Shown here: in pieces, positions 52,604-60,703 of the stretch
How positions within the stretch are numbered: the stretch's first letter is position 1
Layout of the letters: every line of letters begins with the position of its first letter
Assembly: GCA_023419605.1 (NCBI GenBank)
Contig: JAEZXR010000053.1
Span: 1-64,000, forward strand
Direction of reading: 5' to 3'
DNA from: Bacillota bacterium
GTDB lineage: Bacteria; Bacillota; Clostridia; Acetivibrionales; JAEZXR01
DNA: 64,000 nucleotides
Made by a program: the position numbers and the translations under genes
The notes under the pieces: model-generated
Told to the model about the DNA's origin: nothing
The model's database searches: none
Seen by the model: the letters and a program-made list of their open reading frames with translations, nothing else

Positions 52604-54148
52604 AGGTATATTTCCATGTTTCTTGGAAGGTCTTGTTTCCCTCTTGTTTTTGAGCATTTCAAGAGCATTTATCAACCTCATTCTTGTATTCCCCGGTTCG
52701 ATCACATCATCCACATATCCTCTGGAAGCTGCAATATAGGGATTCGAGAATTTTTCTCTATACTCTTCGATCTTATTATTTCGCTCAACAGCAGGATCCG
52801 CAGCAGCTGCGATTTCCTTCCTGAAAATAATATTTGCAGCCCCGTCCGGCCCCATGACTGCAATTTCCGCTGTAGGCCATGCAAACACCATGTCTGCCCC
52901 CAGATGCTTGCTGTTCATAGCAATATAAGCTCCTCCGTACGCTTTCCGGACAATTACGTTAATCTTCGGCACCGTAGCTTCAGAGAATGCATACAGAAGC
53001 TTTGCACCATGCCGGATAATGCCGTTATGCTCCTGTGCAACACCGGGTAAAAAGCCGGGTACGTCCGTAAAGGTGATAACAGGAATGTTGAAGGCATCAC
53101 AAAAACGTACAAACCGGGCGGCTTTATCGCTGGAATTGACATCCAGCACTCCGGCAGCCACATTGGGCTGATTCGCTATGATGCCTACGGAACTACCATT
53201 TAACCGCCCAAAGCCGATAATGATATTTGGGGAATAATGTTTCTGGATTTCCAGGAAGTCTCCGCCATCCACTACTCTGCGTATCAATTCCAGCATATTA
53301 TAGGGTTTATTGGCTCCATCAGGTATAATCCCATCCAGTTCGGGATCGTAGGCAGCAAAACCACCCGGTGGGGAGTATACCGGTGCGTCATCCAGGTTGT
53401 TGTCCGGAAGAAAACCAATCAGACGCTTGATCTCCTCAATACATTCCGTCTCACTGCTGCTCTTAAAATGCGCAACACCACTGAAAGCATTGTGTGTGTG
53501 TGCACCACCCAGTTGTTCAAAAGTCACATCTTCACCGGTAACTGCCTTTATAACCTGCGGGCCTGTAATGAACATCTGGCTTGTCTTTTCCACCATAAAA
53601 ATAAAGTCTGTGATGGCAGGAGAATAAACTGCACCTCCCGCACAGGGCCCCATGATTACGGAAATTTGAGGTATAACTCCCGATGCCAGCGTGTTACGAT
53701 AGAATATATCCCCAAAACCGCTTAATGCATCGATCCCCTCTTCAATTCTCGCTCCGCCGGAATCATTGATACTAATAAAAGGCGCTCCCATTTTCATCGC
53801 CATATCCATTACCTTTGTAATTTTCCCGGCGTGCATTTCTCCCAAAGATCCCCCGATGACGGTGAAATCCTGAGACGCAACAAATACCAGTCGTCCCTCC
53901 ACAGTTCCATACCCGGTAATGACCCCGTCTCCCGGCACCTTCTTTTTCTGCATGTCAAATTCAATACTTCTTGTTTCAACAAAGGAATCAACCTCGATGA
54001 AGCTGCCTTCATCAAATAATAGATGAATCCTTTCTCTGGCCGTCATTTTGCCGGCTTCATGCTGCTTTGCTATTTTATCGGCCCCACCGCCCTGCGTAAG
54101 CTTTTCCTTTTTGGCTTGAAGCTGGTTTATCTTATCAACTGTCGCCAT
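52598..54148 (-). CDS. mmdA: Acyl-CoA carboxyltransferase 12S/alpha subunit (MmdA/PccB type)
   Basis: Carboxyltransferase of propionyl/methylmalonyl-CoA type. 516 residues from ATG 54148 (GAGGTGG upstream; a seven-residue longer frame is rejected). Seen: GGADKIAKQHEAGKMTARERI near 25, GGSLGEMHAGKI near 100, SGGARIEEG near 130, GPCAGGAVYSPA near 165, and the C-terminal carboxyltransferase half with FLPGVAQEHNGIIRHGAKLL near 373. With biotin carrier and 5S-type genes downstream it looks like transcarboxylase 12S, but a decarboxylase or acyl-CoA carboxylase alpha is possible. Confidence 0.9.
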   Translation of the reverse strand: MATVDKINQLQAKKEKLTQGGGADKIAKQHEAGKMTARERIHLLFDEGSFIEVDSFVETRSIEFDMQKKKVPGDGVITGYGTVEGRLVFVASQDFTVIGGSLGEMHAGKITKVMDMAMKMGAPFISINDSGGARIEEGIDALSGFGDIFYRNTLASGVIPQISVIMGPCAGGAVYSPAITDFIFMVEKTSQMFITGPQVIKAVTGEDVTFEQLGGAHTHNAFSGVAHFKSSSETECIEEIKRLIGFLPDNNLDDAPVYSPPGGFAAYDPELDGIIPDGANKPYNMLELIRRVVDGGDFLEIQKHYSPNIIIGFGRLNGSSVGIIANQPNVAAGVLDVNSSDKAARFVRFCDAFNIPVITFTDVPGFLPGVAQEHNGIIRHGAKLLYAFSEATVPKINVIVRKAYGGAYIAMNSKHLGADMVFAWPTAEIAVMGPDGAANIIFRKEIAAAADPAVERNNKIEEYREKFSNPYIAASRGYVDDVIEPGNTRMRLINALEMLKNKRETRPSKKHGNIPL

Positions 54149-54392
54149 CCGATTCCACCTCGTGTTCATAGTATTTTAAAGGGAAATTATAGCTTTTCTA
54201 ATCCTCTACACACCTGAATATATTATATGATATTAATACCAGGTAATAATTATGTATCTATTATACCGCATGAGCTATTATTTGGCAAGATTCACTATAT
54301 AATTGGCGTTTTTATACAATATGAAATTTTTTGTGATATGTTTACTCCGTTTTCAGCCTGCGCTAACTATTTCCTGCAAGCCTATTGTCGCC

Positions 54393-54442
54393 AAAACATA
54401 AGGGAACCATACTCATCAATGAGTATGGTTCCCTTATGTTTT
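54393..54442. terminator. Strong hairpin terminator
   Basis: AAAACATAAGGGAACCATAC and its perfect complement GTATGGTTCCCTTATGTTTT form a 24-bp stem (54393-54416, 54419-54442) with a CA loop. It lies 120 bases after the methyltransferase stop and ends the aguA-aguB-ytqB transcript. The 415-base gap before mmdA also holds family I copy D. Confidence 0.88.
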
Positions 54443-54470
54443 AATCCCGGTTTTCACTGCCTTTGGGTTT

Positions 54471-54557
54471 GTGAAAATATAACTTCCACTATCATTTTGC
54501 TACACTCTTCATGGGTTCCATGGCGGGCCCGCAAAAAAGCGGAAGTAACATTTTCAC
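54471..54557. repeat. Family I palindromic element, copy D (87 bp)
   Basis: Ends GTGAAAATATAACTTCC (54471-54487) and GGAAGTAACATTTTCAC (54541-54557) form the inverted repeat. The centre TTCATGG..CCATGGCGGGCCCGC (54509-54532) is the same as in copy A read on the other strand. About nine of ten bases agree across the whole length, so the two copies are recent relatives. Confidence 0.85.
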
Positions 54558-54563
54558 TACACC

Positions 54564-55130
54564 TTAATAAAGTTTTTCTATACAAATCAGGATGGGCGGA
54601 CAATTAATTTGGTTTACAAACTCCATCTTCATGACTGTATATTTCTTATTATCGATTTCCTCTATAAATTCCATAACCTCGTTCTTTTCGTCAAAACCGC
54701 TATCCCCGCCGTAATAAACGACAACGGATACAACGCCATGAATATGAATTAGTTCCATGGCCTGTTGGATCGCTGTTATGGTAGTATTTCCGCGAGTTCC
54801 GATGGTATGGTCGCCTCCGGGAAGATACCCCAGATTAAACATTACTGTCCTGACATTTTCCTTTATATAGGAGCTTATGTTCTGATGTCCATCTTTTATT
54901 AATGTGACCTGATCCATCAAGCCTTGCTCTGTGAGCCTTTTCTTCGTTTTCTCCAAAGCTTTGTCCTGTATATCGAAGGCATATACTTTTCCCTTTTCCC
55001 CAACCAGTCTCGCTAAAAAAGCAGTATCATTACCGTTTCCAGCTGTAGCATCCACTACAACATCCCCCGGTTGAACAATCCTTTCAATGAGAGCGTGGGA
55101 TTGAGCGAGAGAGTTCTTAATTACACACAT
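54564..55130 (-). CDS. mnmM: Class I SAM methyltransferase, MnmM/YtqB type
   Basis: 188 residues from ATG 55130 (GAGGTG upstream; an upstream ATG at 55145 is less likely). Seen: VVDATAGNGNDTAFLA near 30, FDIQDKAL near 57, MFNLGYLPGGDHTI near 101, and VVYYGGD near 143. This matches YtqB, shown in Bacillus and Staphylococcus to be MnmM, which methylates the aminomethyl group of U34 in tRNA. It follows aguB by eight bases. A role in polyamine metabolism is not expected, so the linkage may be accidental. Confidence 0.85.
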   Translation of the reverse strand: MCVIKNSLAQSHALIERIVQPGDVVVDATAGNGNDTAFLARLVGEKGKVYAFDIQDKALEKTKKRLTEQGLMDQVTLIKDGHQNISSYIKENVRTVMFNLGYLPGGDHTIGTRGNTTITAIQQAMELIHIHGVVSVVVYYGGDSGFDEKNEVMEFIEEIDNKKYTVMKMEFVNQINCPPILICIEKLY

Positions 55131-55138
55131 GGAACACC

Positions 55139-56011
55139 TCAGCATCCGCAGCCATCACAGGTCATGATGGTCTTATACATATTAGGTCTGCGATCTCTGA
55201 AGATCCCCCAGGAATCCCTGTGATTTTGGATTTCATCCAGGTCCAGCTCCGCAATCAGAACAGTTTCCGTTGAGCGATCCGCCTCTGCTATCTTTTCCCC
55301 AATCTGATTGGTAATGAAGGAAGATCCGTAAAATGTTATTTCCGAATCTCCGATTCTTTCCACCCCAATTCGATTGGAGGCTACGACAGGCATGATATTG
55401 GCAGCTGAATGACCCTGCATGCACAACTGCCAGTGATTTTTTGAATCCACCTCGGCCTCTTCGGGTTCTGAACCGATTGCAGTGGGGAATAAAAGTATTT
55501 CCGCTCCCTGCAGTGCCAAACTTCTGGCGGTCTCAGGATACCACTGATCCCAACAGATTCCGATCCCTATTTTTGCGTAGCGCGTATTCCACACTTTAAA
55601 TCCCGTATCTCCGGGATTGAAGTAAAACTTCTCTTCATATCCGGGGCCATCGGGTATATGCGTTTTCCTGTAGACACCCAGAACCTTTCCATCTGCATCA
55701 ATCACTGCGATAGAATTATATTTTGCATTGTTTTTTCTTTCATAAAAACTGATAGGCAATACCACCTTCAGTTCCTTTGCGATTTCCTTAAAATGTTTTA
55801 TGGCTGGATTTTGCTCTACCGGCAATGCATATTTGAAATAGCCTACATCTTCTTTTTGGCAGAAATAGGGCGTTTCAAACAATTCCTGAAGAAGAATAAT
55901 TTGAGCACCTTTTGCTGCAGCTTGCCGGACCAGCGTTTCTGCCTTTGCGATATTCTCTTCAATATTCCATGTACAGCTCATTTGAGTGGCTGCAACAATC
56001 ACCTTTCTCAT
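55139..56011 (-). CDS. aguB: N-carbamoylputrescine amidase
   Basis: Splits N-carbamoylputrescine to putrescine, CO2 and ammonia. About 290 residues of the nitrilase superfamily. Catalytic triad: Glu in LLQELFETPYFC near residue 42, Lys in YRKTHIPDGPGYEEKFYF near 115, Cys in GIGICWDQWYPE near 153. ATG 56011 has GGAGG 6 bases upstream; ATG 56023 would add four residues overlapping that site. It follows aguA by 11 bases and forms the pathway agmatine to putrescine. Confidence 0.95.
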   Translation of the reverse strand: MRKVIVAATQMSCTWNIEENIAKAETLVRQAAAKGAQIILLQELFETPYFCQKEDVGYFKYALPVEQNPAIKHFKEIAKELKVVLPISFYERKNNAKYNSIAVIDADGKVLGVYRKTHIPDGPGYEEKFYFNPGDTGFKVWNTRYAKIGIGICWDQWYPETARSLALQGAEILLFPTAIGSEPEEAEVDSKNHWQLCMQGHSAANIMPVVASNRIGVERIGDSEITFYGSSFITNQIGEKIAEADRSTETVLIAELDLDEIQNHRDSWGIFRDRRPNMYKTIMTCDGCGC

Positions 56012-56022
56012 ATTTTCCTCCA

Positions 56023-57060
56023 TTACAGTTGAATTTTTGCAGGAACCCCATAAGGCATTTGCTGCGTTATGCAGTGGACATTACCCCCGCCGCGAATAAT
56101 AGGCATGCCATTCACCGTTACGATTTTTCTTTCCGGGAAGGTTTTCTTTAAAACCGCCTCCGCCTTCCGGTCTGTCTCTTCATGCACTCCTCCAAACAGA
56201 GGAAGAATGATACCTCCATTTACAAAATAGAAGTTAATGTAACTTAATGTCAAAGGCATATCTTCATAATAGGCTGGCGATGGCTGTTCGATTTCAATAA
56301 TCTCAAACTTCCTGCCTTTAGCATCCGTAGAGTTCCTTAATGTCTCCAGGTTATCTCTGGACCGTTCATAGTTTGGATTATCCGGGTTTGAGGTAGTTTG
56401 AACAATAATTACTCCCGGTCTGACAAAGGAAGCCACATTGTCAATGTGTCCATCGGTATCGTCTCCATGTAGTCCTTTCTTCAGCCAGATGATCTTTTCT
56501 ATATGCAAGTACCTTTTTAGCTCATTTTCCAGTTCCGCTTTCGTCATGGAGACATTTCTATTTGCATTAAGAAGGCATTCTTCCGTGGTAAGAAGGGTCC
56601 CCTCTCCATCTACATGAATGGAACCACCCTCCATGATAAAGGGAGCATGAAATGCAGGGACTTCCAGTGTCTGTAAAACTTTTGCAGCTACCAGGTTATC
56701 CTTTTCAAAGGGGTACTTCCCTCCCCAGGCATTAAACCTCCAGTTGATACCTGCTAGTTCCTCCTGAGCGTTTACTACAAAAGTGGGGCCGTTATCACGC
56801 ATCCACGAATCATCATGGTCAATTTCAAGAATCTTTATCGTAGGCCCGCACATTTCTGCTGCCTGTTTGGCCAGGTCGGGCCTTGTGATCATTATGACCG
56901 GTTCAAATCCGGCTATTTTCCTTGCAACATCGGCAAAAGCTTCGAGAACTTCCTCAAAAGGCTCCGGCCAGTCTGCCTCCCGAATCGGCCACTCCATTAA
57001 AGTGCCCATGTGCCTCGCCCACTCGGGCGGCATCCTAAATCCCAACTCAGCTGGGTACAT
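56023..57060 (-). CDS. aguA: Agmatine deiminase
   Basis: Converts agmatine to N-carbamoylputrescine and ammonia. About 345 residues from ATG 57060 (GGAGG 10 bases upstream). A longer open frame to 57129 runs through a repeat and is rejected. Guanidino-modifying fold; seen: MEWPIREADWP near residue 22, DDSWMRDNGPTF near 85, the substrate His in HGDDTDGHIDN near 195, and the Cys in GGGNVHCITQQ near 329. First gene of the aguA-aguB-mnmM row. Putrescine synthesis also makes methylthioadenosine indirectly, which mtnPA recycles. Confidence 0.96.
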   Translation of the reverse strand: MYPAELGFRMPPEWARHMGTLMEWPIREADWPEPFEEVLEAFADVARKIAGFEPVIMITRPDLAKQAAEMCGPTIKILEIDHDDSWMRDNGPTFVVNAQEELAGINWRFNAWGGKYPFEKDNLVAAKVLQTLEVPAFHAPFIMEGGSIHVDGEGTLLTTEECLLNANRNVSMTKAELENELKRYLHIEKIIWLKKGLHGDDTDGHIDNVASFVRPGVIIVQTTSNPDNPNYERSRDNLETLRNSTDAKGRKFEIIEIEQPSPAYYEDMPLTLSYINFYFVNGGIILPLFGGVHEETDRKAEAVLKKTFPERKIVTVNGMPIIRGGGNVHCITQQMPYGVPAKIQL

Positions 57061-57082
57061 GATTAAAACACCTCCGTATTTT

Positions 57083-57238
57083 AATTGAAAGTTGAGAATT
57101 GAAAATGGAAAATGTATAATACCTGTCAAATACCATCTTATAAGTACCCTAGAGAGGTTCTATGATGGTATTTATAAGTTTATCAGCTTGTGCTTCCAAC
57201 ACAAGCTGACAATAATTTTCAATTCTCAATTTTTAATT
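57083..57238. repeat. A+T-rich inverted-repeat element upstream of aguA (156 bp)
   Basis: The ends AATTGAAAGTTGAGAATTG (57083-57101) and the reverse complement of the right end AATTAAAAATTGAGAATTG agree in 22 of 25 bases over the full arms. The centre has two more perfect hairpins, AAATACCATC/GATGGTATTT and TCAGCTTGTG/CACAAGCTGA. The layout is MITE-like. No target duplication was confirmed. It fills much of the 390-base gap between aguA and the next small gene. Confidence 0.7.
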
Positions 57239-57450
57239 CTCCATTACTTTATGATGTCTGCTACAAACTTCGGGAATGCAAAAACGGACTTATGGATTTC
57301 TAGGTATGAATCAACTATGACATTGAAAGCACTCCCTTTGTTTTTACACTTACTATTCTTATTTTTTAGCAAACATAAATATTTTAAATGGGAAAACCTG
57401 TTTTGTCAAAGTAAATTTAATTTTGCATATTTATGATGGCCGAGTACAAG

Positions 57451-57651
57451 CTAAATATATAATACGATATTATAACCAATAGCGTAATGAAAAAAAACAA
57501 AAAAATATGTCAACCATGCCTTTGGAGAATTGAAAATATTGATCTGGCTGGTTTGCTGCTTCAAAAGCCTTTTACATCTTTCACTTTGAAACCAGTAGTT
57601 ATAAAGGCTGACACACAGCCCAAAAACCAACAGAATTATAACAATCACCAT
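57451..57651 (-). CDS. Small two-helix membrane protein (hypothetical)
   Basis: 66 residues with hydrophobic stretches at about 2-20 and 47-66, separated by a polar, cysteine- and lysine-containing loop (QSERCKRLLKQQTSQ). No family recognised. GGGGGA 5 bases before the ATG supports translation. It is A+T-rich and the gene is followed by nothing close on its strand. It could be a toxin-like or stress peptide, but evidence is only the frame and ribosome site. Confidence 0.45.
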   Translation of the reverse strand: MVIVIILLVFGLCVSLYNYWFQSERCKRLLKQQTSQINIFNSPKAWLTYFFVFFHYAIGYNIVLYI

Positions 57652-57741
57652 AAAAATCCCCCAATGCCTACTATTGAAAGAATTATATCATTTTTTTCAA
57701 AGATATAGTATACTAGACACAAAAAGTGAGGAGATGCGATT

Positions 57742-58140
57742 ATGGAACATAACGAAAACTACATTCAAGTTAATATGAGCATACCGGATTTTAGGAACAT
57801 TGCCGGTTGGGCCACTTTCAATGCTATTATTAATATTATCGTCGGCGCACTTTCCTGTCTTGGAATCATCACAGCAGCCTATGGCGTTCCTCAGATAATT
57901 GCCGGTGTGAGACTTCTTAATGCTGCCGATGACTTAAAAAGATATTTGGCAACCAATGATTATCAAAGAATAACGGAAGCGTTCTTTAATTTGAATAAAT
58001 ACTTTAAGCTCAATGGAATAGCAACCATTGTAAAGATTTGTATGGGCATCGTTTTTCTGATTATTTATATTGGTCTGATTGTTGCGTTTATTTCAAACAT
58101 GCCTGACATGATGTACGATTTGCCGGGAAGAACTTTTTAA
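57742..58140 (+). CDS. DUF5362 membrane protein
   Basis: 132 residues with two or three hydrophobic segments (about 27-55 and 94-120) around a polar middle LNAADDLKRYLATNDYQR. The layout and the GVRLLNAADDLKRY motif fit DUF5362, a family of unknown role in Firmicutes. GAGGAG precedes the ATG. It stands alone on the plus strand, about 145 bases before the DUF1540 gene. Confidence 0.75.
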   Translation: MEHNENYIQVNMSIPDFRNIAGWATFNAIINIIVGALSCLGIITAAYGVPQIIAGVRLLNAADDLKRYLATNDYQRITEAFFNLNKYFKLNGIATIVKICMGIVFLIIYIGLIVAFISNMPDMMYDLPGRTF

Positions 58141-58284
58141 GTTTTGCCTCATTCCTCTAAAAATGGCAGGCAAATCCTCTGTTTGCTTTTATAGCCTATA
58201 CTGACGGAATGTTCTTCTATATTTAAAGATAACTTGCACAAACTAAAAGTGTACCTGAATTTTATTTGATGGAGGAATGCTTGT

Positions 58285-58461
58285 ATGTCAAGTTGCCAAA
58301 GGATTATGTGTTCAGTAGGTAGCTGTATTCATAACGCACAGGACCAGAACCTTTGTACCCTCGGTGCCATTCAGGTAAGTGCTTCGGCCAAGTCTGACAG
58401 CGGAGCGCCCTATGACGAGACACTCTGTGCAAGTTACAAAACACATCATAAAAAGGATTAG
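58285..58461 (+). CDS. DUF1540 cysteine-rich small protein (58 aa)
   Basis: 58 residues, too short to be found by length filters. Pattern: CQRIMCSVGSC, then NLCTL and ETLCASY, so Cys-x7-Cys spacing with Ser/Thr-rich loops fits DUF1540, a family of small metal-binding proteins often made in sporulating Clostridia. GGAGG lies 9 bases before ATG 58285. The tail KTHHKKD is basic. Function unknown; metal binding is inference. It ends just before a strong hairpin. Confidence 0.85.
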   Translation: MSSCQRIMCSVGSCIHNAQDQNLCTLGAIQVSASAKSDSGAPYDETLCASYKTHHKKD

Positions 58462-58470
58462 CTTCAAACC

Positions 58471-58513
58471 GTCAAAAAAGCTGTGGCAGCTGTTTCCGGA
58501 AACAGCTGCCACG
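58471..58513. terminator. Bidirectional terminator, perfect 30-bp palindrome
   Basis: GTGGCAGCTGTTTCC (58483-58497) is followed at once by its complement GGAAACAGCTGCCAC (58498-58512). Read leftward it ends in AGCTTTTTTGAC, which fits a terminator for rluB; read rightward GTCTTT fits one for the DUF1540 gene. Confidence 0.85.
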
Positions 58514-58516
58514 TCT

Positions 58517-59224
58517 TTAATCCAGCAGCTTCAATTCATCCTGTGACAGAAATCTCCAGTTTCCTTCCTTCAGTGAACCCAATTCCAGCCTCCCCATCGC
58601 AACCCGTTTTAGTTTTTTTACCTCATGTCCTATGGCTTCACACATTTTTCTTACCTGCCGGTTTCTGCCCTCATGAATACGAACTTCTATAATAGCCCCT
58701 GATTTATAGTCTTCTAAAATTTTAATGTTTGCAGGCGACGTGAAATAATCCTCGATTTTTAGACCTTTTTTAAACCTCTCCAGTTCGGCCTCCGTCGGAA
58801 CCCCTTTTACATCAGCAATATAGATTTTTGTCAACTCATGTTTGGGATGCGTCAGCCTGTATGTAAATTCACCATCGTTCGTCAACAGCAAGAGCCCGGA
58901 AGTATCATAATCCAACCTGCCTACCGGATAAATTCTTTCATCGATGCCTTCTATCAGGTCCAATACGGTTTTTCTGGCAAACTGATCCTTCGCTGTTGTC
59001 ACATACCCTACAGGTTTATTCAGTAGGATATATACCTTGGCATTCTCCGGTGACACAGCCTTTCCATCTACCTCAACCCTATCTGCGAAGGAAACTTTAC
59101 AGCCCATCTCTGTAACCAGGATACCATTTACGGATACCCTACCCTGAGAGATAAGTTCCTCTGCTTTTCTTCTGGATGCAACTCCGCACTCTGCAAGATA
59201 CTTTTGCAGTCTGATCTCACTCAT
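58517..59224 (-). CDS. rluB: RluB-type pseudouridine synthase
   Basis: Modifies 23S rRNA (RluB/RsuA family). About 235 residues from ATG 59224 (AGAGG upstream); a 49-residue upstream extension crosses the palindrome and is rejected. An N-terminal S4 domain has LQKYLAECGVASRRKAEELI (motif range about 5-24). The catalytic Asp lies in GRLDYDTSGLLLLTN near 106, and GRNRQVRKMCEAIGH near 195. It follows gerW and lies in a row of leftward genes up to trpS. An RsuA-type 16S target is less likely from the length. Confidence 0.92.
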   Translation of the reverse strand: MSEIRLQKYLAECGVASRRKAEELISQGRVSVNGILVTEMGCKVSFADRVEVDGKAVSPENAKVYILLNKPVGYVTTAKDQFARKTVLDLIEGIDERIYPVGRLDYDTSGLLLLTNDGEFTYRLTHPKHELTKIYIADVKGVPTEAELERFKKGLKIEDYFTSPANIKILEDYKSGAIIEVRIHEGRNRQVRKMCEAIGHEVKKLKRVAMGRLELGSLKEGNWRFLSQDELKLLD

Positions 59225-59266
59225 TTTAAAACCTCTTTTGCTTAATGATACAAACCTTCCCGACTT

Positions 59267-59308
59267 TATGGAGTCACCTTTCCTTATATAAGGAAAGGTG
59301 ACTCCATA
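59267..59308. repeat. Perfect 42-bp palindrome between gerW and rluB
   Basis: TATGGAGTCACCTTTCCTTA (59267-59286) is mirrored exactly on the other half; there is no loop at all. It has no T-run on either side, so it is not a typical terminator. It could form a cruciform or a processing hairpin. Confidence 0.8.
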
Positions 59309-59353
59309 CGTCAGTACATTTATTTTACCCTCTACCCTAAAAATGGGCAAGTA

Positions 59354-59381
59354 AAAAGTGGGTTTATTCATCCCACTTTAT
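59354..59381 (-). terminator. Terminator after gerW
   Basis: AAAGTGGG and CCCACTTT pair around an ATGAATAAA-type loop. Read leftward TTTTTAC follows. It touches the gerW stop codon at 59378. Confidence 0.75.
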
Positions 59382-59893
59382 TCCTCTTCGTCTTCCTCTT
59401 CATCATCGCTGGATATTTCACTTACCGACTGAACTTTACCGCCGGTGGTTTTAATTTCCTTCTTCACTTTGATCTTCTTTTTGACCGCTTCCGATGCTTT
59501 TTGCATGAGCTCCGGTATCAGATCGAGAATCTTGTCAACAGAGGTGTTGACATTAACCGGTAAAAGCTTTATTTGATTATGTCCGACGACCATGAATGCT
59601 ACCGGATGTATACTTACACCTGCACCACTACCGCCTGCAAAGGGGAATTTCTTTTGGCTTTTGGAACTGCCACCTTCCTCATCTTCGTCGTCTTGCGATT
59701 GTGCATCGATGCAGCAGGAACTGTACTCTCCTCCACCCGCTGCAAAACCGAAACAAACCTTTGAAATGGGAATAATAACCGTTCCATCCGGCGTTTGAAC
59801 TGCATCACCGACGATAGTGTTCACATCCACCATGTCCTTGATACTCTCCATTGCTGTTGTCATCAAGCCTTCGATTGGATGACTGCTACCCAC
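59378..59893 (-). CDS. gerW: GerW/YtfJ sporulation protein
   Basis: 171 residues of the YtfJ/GerW family, made in the forespore and needed for normal germination in Bacillus. Seen: HPIEGLMTTAMESIKDMVDVNTIVG, VIIPISKVCFGFAAGGGEYS, and FPFAGGSGAGVSIHPVAFMVV (motif ranges about 5-29, 39-58, 84-104). A central acidic Asp/Glu stretch (about 66-73) and an acidic C-terminal tail are less usual. GTG 59893 follows AGGTGGTGG, and the first codons overlap the DUF2953 gene by eight bases. This supports spore formation by the host. Confidence 0.93.
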   Translation of the reverse strand: MGSSHPIEGLMTTAMESIKDMVDVNTIVGDAVQTPDGTVIIPISKVCFGFAAGGGEYSSCCIDAQSQDDEDEEGGSSKSQKKFPFAGGSGAGVSIHPVAFMVVGHNQIKLLPVNVNTSVDKILDLIPELMQKASEAVKKKIKVKKEIKTTGGKVQSVSEISSDDEEEDEEE

Positions 59894-60557
59894 TTAAACC
59901 ACCACCTACTGTATTATTTTTAAACATTAATTTTTCTTTTAGATAAAAAAGCAAAAGTTTTAAACCTATAACTATAATATGGACAATCTTAAACTGAATT
60001 ATGCAGTATAAGTCAATTAAAAATTTACTTTCATTAAAATCACTTCTGATGGATGTTTTATTGTCCTCAATGCGCATAAAGTTGGATACTATACTCATAA
60101 AGCTGCCGCTCAAGGCCCAGAGCACACCACTTAATATAGCTGTATAATGTGCTTCTCCCGTCCCAACGACAGCATCCAGCTTTATTTCCTTTAAAACAAA
60201 CTTCCTTTTTGCATACTCCCTGATACTGCAGATAAGCCCGTAGTTCTTTTTATAGTTCCCTCTAAGGGCTTTATACTGGTCTATGAGAGAAGAGAATGTA
60301 AGTGTTTTCTTCCTTTCCTCCAGGTCTTTTTCCTTTCGCCCCCGCTTCTTTTGTGCCCTCATTCTTATTCCTTCTTTCGTTACATCCAAAAAAGGAATTT
60401 CGTACTTGCGCTTAACAATCTTGCCCAGAGTAAAAATTGACACCACAAAGTGATCGTCCTTTCCATTCTTGACGAACTCAATTACGATATTAATTTTCAG
60501 CAAGGCAATGATAGTAAATATGCCTGCAACAATAAAAAAAATAACCCAATAAAGCAT
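59886..60557 (-). CDS. DUF2953 domain membrane protein
   Basis: 223 residues. One N-terminal membrane helix (about 3-23) is followed by a basic, charged segment (KKRGRKEKDLEERKK near 70) and a C-terminal half with LDAVVGTGEAHYTAILSGVLWAL (motif range about 131-153), typical of DUF2953. Members lie next to gerW in Clostridia and Bacilli, and I infer a role in sporulation. It overlaps gerW by eight bases, so they are co-translated. Start at ATG 60557. Confidence 0.85.
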   Translation of the reverse strand: MLYWVIFFIVAGIFTIIALLKINIVIEFVKNGKDDHFVVSIFTLGKIVKRKYEIPFLDVTKEGIRMRAQKKRGRKEKDLEERKKTLTFSSLIDQYKALRGNYKKNYGLICSIREYAKRKFVLKEIKLDAVVGTGEAHYTAILSGVLWALSGSFMSIVSNFMRIEDNKTSIRSDFNESKFLIDLYCIIQFKIVHIIVIGLKLLLFYLKEKLMFKNNTVGGGLSG

Positions 60558-60703
60558 TCTTACACCTCATCCGGTTATTTTTTCCTTAATATAGAAAATT
60601 ATTCAACTTTTATCCATATTCAATGTCAAAAGCCCCTGTATATTTTCCTTTGCCCGCTTACGCCAGGTACAAGCTTCATCCCTTGTGAAATTATTTTTGC
60701 TAT

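Noticed and set aside
57061..57129. Longer N-terminus for agmatine deiminase
   Set aside because: The extra 23 residues are encoded by the A+T-rich inverted repeat. ATG 57060 has a proper GGAGG site and begins the family's usual sequence.
59225..59371. 49-residue N-terminal extension of rluB
   Set aside because: It crosses a perfect palindrome and has no ribosome site. The S4 domain begins at the ATG at 59224.
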